The notes under the pieces: model-generated
Databases searched by the model: none
Told to the model about the DNA's origin: nothing
The model's input: the letters and a program-made list of their open reading frames with translations, nothing else
Position numbers and translations under genes: made by a program
Shown: positions 61,871 to 64,000 of the stretch, piece after piece
How the letters are laid out: each line of letters opens with the position of its first letter
Numbering within the stretch: position 1 is the first letter of the stretch
Assembly (NCBI GenBank): GCA_963675365.2
Contig: CAXXVA010000002.1
Coordinates: 310,001-374,000, forward strand
Length of the DNA stretch: 64,000 nt
DNA from: CAXXOK01 sp963675365
Lineage (GTDB): Bacteria; Bacillota; Clostridia; Christensenellales; Aristaeellaceae
Direction: 5' to 3'

Positions 61871-62452
61871 TTAAGAGTTCACGGCGGCCAGCAGCTCGCT
61901 GGCGGTGCCGGTGGGCAGTTCGTCGAACCAGTCGATCAGGATGGGCTTTTCAGTGGGCAGGGGTGCGGTGATCAGGTTGTATTCGGGTACGAAGAAACCG
62001 CCGTCCTTCATGGTGAACTTCGCGGGCTTGCCCTTGGCGCGCGGGAAGCGCCAGCGCAGGTATCCGGAAGTTTCCCCGGCTCCGTCCTTCTCCTCGGTCC
62101 AGACGTCCAGGGTCATGCCCGTGCGGCTCAGCACCGTGCCGACCGCCGGACCGGAGTAGTTGAAGCCAGCGGGCGGACCGACCACCTCGGAATAGGTGCC
62201 GCCGTCGATGATGGCGAATTGCTCGACGTCGAACACCATCTTTTTCAGGCCGATCTTGTAGCCCACGATCAGGTCTTCATAGTTGTTCTGCGCGAGGATC
62301 CGGTTCTTGGACCGCAGCTGTTCCCGCTTGCCCTCGTTCACGATGGGATCCGGGGTAACTTCATCGTCGGTCGTTCCCTGGAGCAGCTGGGGTACGTCTT
62401 CGTTCGTGATCATGTCCACGCGGACGATATTGGCTAATGCTTGTTCTGCCAT
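61871..62452 (-). CDS. Phage major tail protein
   Basis: This 193-residue beta-rich protein (VGYKIGLKKMVFDVEQFAII, GGTYSEVVGPPAGFNYSGPA, MTLDVWTEEKDG) fits a siphovirus tail-tube subunit. Its position between the tail terminator and the G chaperone, with an attenuating hairpin after it, supports the call. AAGGAGTGAACCTAC precedes the ATG. Confidence 0.75.
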   Translation of the reverse strand: MAEQALANIVRVDMITNEDVPQLLQGTTDDEVTPDPIVNEGKREQLRSKNRILAQNNYEDLIVGYKIGLKKMVFDVEQFAIIDGGTYSEVVGPPAGFNYSGPAVGTVLSRTGMTLDVWTEEKDGAGETSGYLRWRFPRAKGKPAKFTMKDGGFFVPEYNLITAPLPTEKPILIDWFDELPTGTASELLAAVNS

Positions 62453-62465
62453 GTAGGTTCACTCC

Positions 62466-62816
62466 TTATAATGTTTTGAGGACCATGTATTCAATGCTCC
62501 TGGAGTGAGCCTGATATGCGTCCTCGATGATGTCCGGGCTGATGTTGCCCGTAGGTCGTACTTGCGATTGCAGCGGTTTAAGCGTTGTCTGCACCAGTGC
62601 GGACAATGGTTCCAGTTCTCCATGGCTGGCAAGCGGCACGTATACAAACACGGTAACCAGTGAATAGCCGACCTTGTTGGTTCCGGCAAACGGAGTGGTT
62701 CCGCCCGGCTTCACTATGGTGTAGGCCGCCTGGCAGACGTCCGTCATTTGCCCTGGGACATACGAAAGTATGCCCGCCGCCTTCAGTGCGGTTCGCATCC
62801 GTTCCGCAGCATCCAT
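62466..62816 (-). CDS. Phage tail terminator/minor structural protein
   Basis: In this 116-residue protein an N-terminal helix (MDAAERMRTALKAAGILSYV) and an alternating strand region (GYSLVTVFVYVPLASHGELE) resemble gpU-type tail terminators. It lies between the gp10-like gene and the major tail protein gene, which is the expected site. The function is inferred from position. Confidence 0.6.
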   Translation of the reverse strand: MDAAERMRTALKAAGILSYVPGQMTDVCQAAYTIVKPGGTTPFAGTNKVGYSLVTVFVYVPLASHGELEPLSALVQTTLKPLQSQVRPTGNISPDIIEDAYQAHSRSIEYMVLKTL

Positions 62817-62835
62817 TGCGCCACCGCCTTTCGTC

Positions 62836-63174
62836 TTACAGCAGCCGCGCCATGCCCTGGAGGATCTCCGGTGTCATTTTCGTAACGGTTGGCCAGAGCA
62901 CGGCGAAGTTCTTGTTTCTTCCCAGTTCCAGGTATATAAAGTAGTTCGTGTTTCCAGCGACGCCGATACGGAACTTCTCGCCTTCCCAGTCGGCCACCCC
63001 GGTAATGGTTTGCCGGGCGATGCCGGTGCGGTCACGCCACGGCGCGTCCTGCTTGGCGGTTTGTTCCAGCTTCATGGCTGCCGTTTTCCCGTAGGTTTCC
63101 ACGGCAAACATGGTCTTCAGCTTCGCCTCGCTCAGGCCCCGGAGCAGGCCGGACGTATCGATGCGAAAGCCCAT
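62836..63174 (-). CDS. HK97 gp10-like tail-connector protein
   Basis: This 112-residue protein has the gp10-family pattern: an N-terminal helix (LLRGLSEAKLKTMFAVETYG), KLEQTAKQDAPWRDRTGIAR, then GNTNYFIYLELGRNKNFAVL and a final helix. DAPWxxRTGxAR and YxxYLExGR are the family hallmarks. GGAGTGACGGCGT lies before the ATG. Confidence 0.82.
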   Translation of the reverse strand: MGFRIDTSGLLRGLSEAKLKTMFAVETYGKTAAMKLEQTAKQDAPWRDRTGIARQTITGVADWEGEKFRIGVAGNTNYFIYLELGRNKNFAVLWPTVTKMTPEILQGMARLL

Positions 63175-63180
63175 ACGCCG

Positions 63181-63540
63181 TCACTCCTTCAGGACCAGGT
63201 TGTAGTAAAGATTATCCACGGTCGGAGCACTGAGGATCTCATAGCGTTTGCCGTCCATGCTGATTTCATCGTGCTCCTGGATCACGCCGCAGTTGTATGC
63301 CGCCACGCCTTCAAAGCGTGGGACGTCTGTCTGCAGCAACGTGCCGGGGATGTCGATCTTCAGGATGCTGGATACGCCCTTGATGTACTTGATCCCCAGG
63401 ATATCTCCTACCAGTGTTTCAGGCCCGGTCACGACGTTGTTTGCGTCGCGCTCCTGGCGGTACACCTTCCTCCACCTTGCGCCCGCCATGGCCAATGCTG
63501 CGGCGATCCTCGCCATCTCGCGGTTTTTAATCACCGGCAT
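63181..63540 (-). CDS. Phage head-closure protein
   Basis: This 119-residue beta-rich protein has ISMDGKRYEILSAPTVDNLY near its end, which suits a stopper/head-closure protein. Its ATG shares one base with the stop of the upstream connector gene. The assignment rests mainly on order. Confidence 0.6.
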   Translation of the reverse strand: MPVIKNREMARIAAALAMAGARWRKVYRQERDANNVVTGPETLVGDILGIKYIKGVSSILKIDIPGTLLQTDVPRFEGVAAYNCGVIQEHDEISMDGKRYEILSAPTVDNLYYNLVLKE

Positions 63541-63881
63541 CAGGCTTCCACCTCCGGTTCATCGGCGCGAAGCTTCATGCCGGTTTTGTTGGGTCGCTGC
63601 GCGGCGGCCAGCCGCAGCCAGTAGTCGCTGTTGTTTGGCAGCGTCATGCCGCTGGCCAGTTTGATTTCCGTATTTTCTGCTTTGCGCAGCAGTACGTGGT
63701 AGGCGGTTTTCTGCACATCATATCCATAGATATCCAGAAAGGTCAGCAGCTGTTCGTCCGTGTAGTCGCGCAGCGGGATGGCGACCGCGCCTTCACCTTC
63801 GGGGGCGATGCCACCGTCGTCCGTTTCTTCCGTCAGCACCTTGAGCGTTTCCAGCAGCGCCTGGATTTCCTCTGCCGTCAT
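63540..63881 (-). CDS. Phage head-tail connector protein
   Basis: This 113-residue protein is mainly helical (AEEIQALLETLKVLTEE; YTDEQLLTFLDIYGYDVQKT; SDYWLRLAAAQRPNK). It matches the position and size of gp6/gp15-type connectors. It precedes the head-closure gene. The assignment is from context. Confidence 0.6.
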   Translation of the reverse strand: MTAEEIQALLETLKVLTEETDDGGIAPEGEGAVAIPLRDYTDEQLLTFLDIYGYDVQKTAYHVLLRKAENTEIKLASGMTLPNNSDYWLRLAAAQRPNKTGMKLRADEPEVEA

Positions 63882-63911
63882 GCGTCACCGCCCCTTTCAG
63901 TGTGTTTGGTT

Positions 63912-64000
63912 TCAGGTTTCAGTGTCTGCCTGCGCCATGGCGAATCTGACGGGAACGCCATTTTCCGTTGCCGCGTTAGCGGCTCGAAGCACAAACGCGC
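63912..64000 (-). CDS. 3' end of a phage structural gene (possibly capsid), truncated by window
   Basis: Read from 63998 the frame gives AFVLRAANAATENGVPVRFA, then MAQADTET and TGA at 63914-63912. A capsid or a preceding head gene would be expected here. A second frame is also open to the end (stop at 63880), so the frame choice is tentative. Confidence 0.4.
   Translation of the reverse strand, partial: AFVLRAANAATENGVPVRFAMAQADTET

Noticed and set aside
1..64000. CRISPR array or rRNA/tRNA genes
   Set aside because: No regularly spaced repeats with unique spacers and no tRNA/rRNA signatures were seen on reading both strands.

Overview
The window looks like chromosome of a fermentative, strictly anaerobic Clostridia-type Firmicute. 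The core is moderately high in GC, Shine-Dalgarno sites are strong, and sigma-A promoters are near consensus. It carries a Rex-type operator in front of adhE, two [FeFe]-hydrogenase-family proteins, many AraC-type sugar regulators, polysaccharide-active glycosidases and a siphovirus prophage. No tRNA, rRNA or CRISPR array was seen. The species cannot be named from this sequence.

Layout. 1-2645: two tandem paralogous complex-I/Mrp-like proton-channel subunits; the first is cut by the window edge. 2.7-4.4 kb: TetR regulator plus aldo/keto reductase with a visible operator and promoter. 4.4-8.4 kb (minus): GGDEF-EAL protein, small DUF7662-like protein and nagA. 8.6-15.2 kb: sugar catabolism (AraC regulator plus GH31 alpha-xylosidase, L-fucose isomerase, GH43). 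15.2-25.2 kb: a second diguanylate cyclase, an AraC regulator, azlCD, an AhpD-like protein, a heterodimeric ABC exporter, a broken cupin gene and a membrane FMN-binding/cytochrome-like protein that seems to start at CTG. 25.2-33.4 kb: AraC regulator diverging from adhE, which is followed in the same direction by a four-gene hfsABCD-like hydrogen-sensing cluster (2Fe-2S protein, PAS-linked hydrogenase-like protein, SpoIIE/PP2C phosphatase, second hydrogenase). 33.4-35.5 kb: alanine dehydrogenase and a secreted SGNH-like protein.

35.7-43.8 kb is an accessory stretch with long intergenic regions and lower GC. It holds a third GGDEF protein, three secreted proteins (two with CARDB repeats, one with leucine-rich repeats), recurrent small hairpins, and a complete IS256-family element with an 8-bp target duplication. 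43.8-50.4 kb (minus) is a carbohydrate-uptake operon headed by its own GntR regulator: two permeases, binding protein, amidohydrolase, GH30-like protein.

50.8-64.0 kb (minus) is the late region of a siphovirus prophage, read from capsid end to lysis: connector, head closure, HK97 gp10-like, tail terminator, major tail protein, G/T tail chaperones, tape measure, Dit, tail-tip protein with a histidine-rich fibre segment, baseplate upper protein, endolysin, holin, then a strong terminator. No integrase, terminase or portal is in the window, so the prophage continues beyond position 64000.

How it works together: AdhE consumes NADH to make ethanol and sits under a Rex site. The genes following it encode a predicted H2/redox sensor that would act through a phosphatase. 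Three GGDEF proteins and several secreted adhesion-type proteins suggest that surface behaviour is regulated by c-di-GMP.
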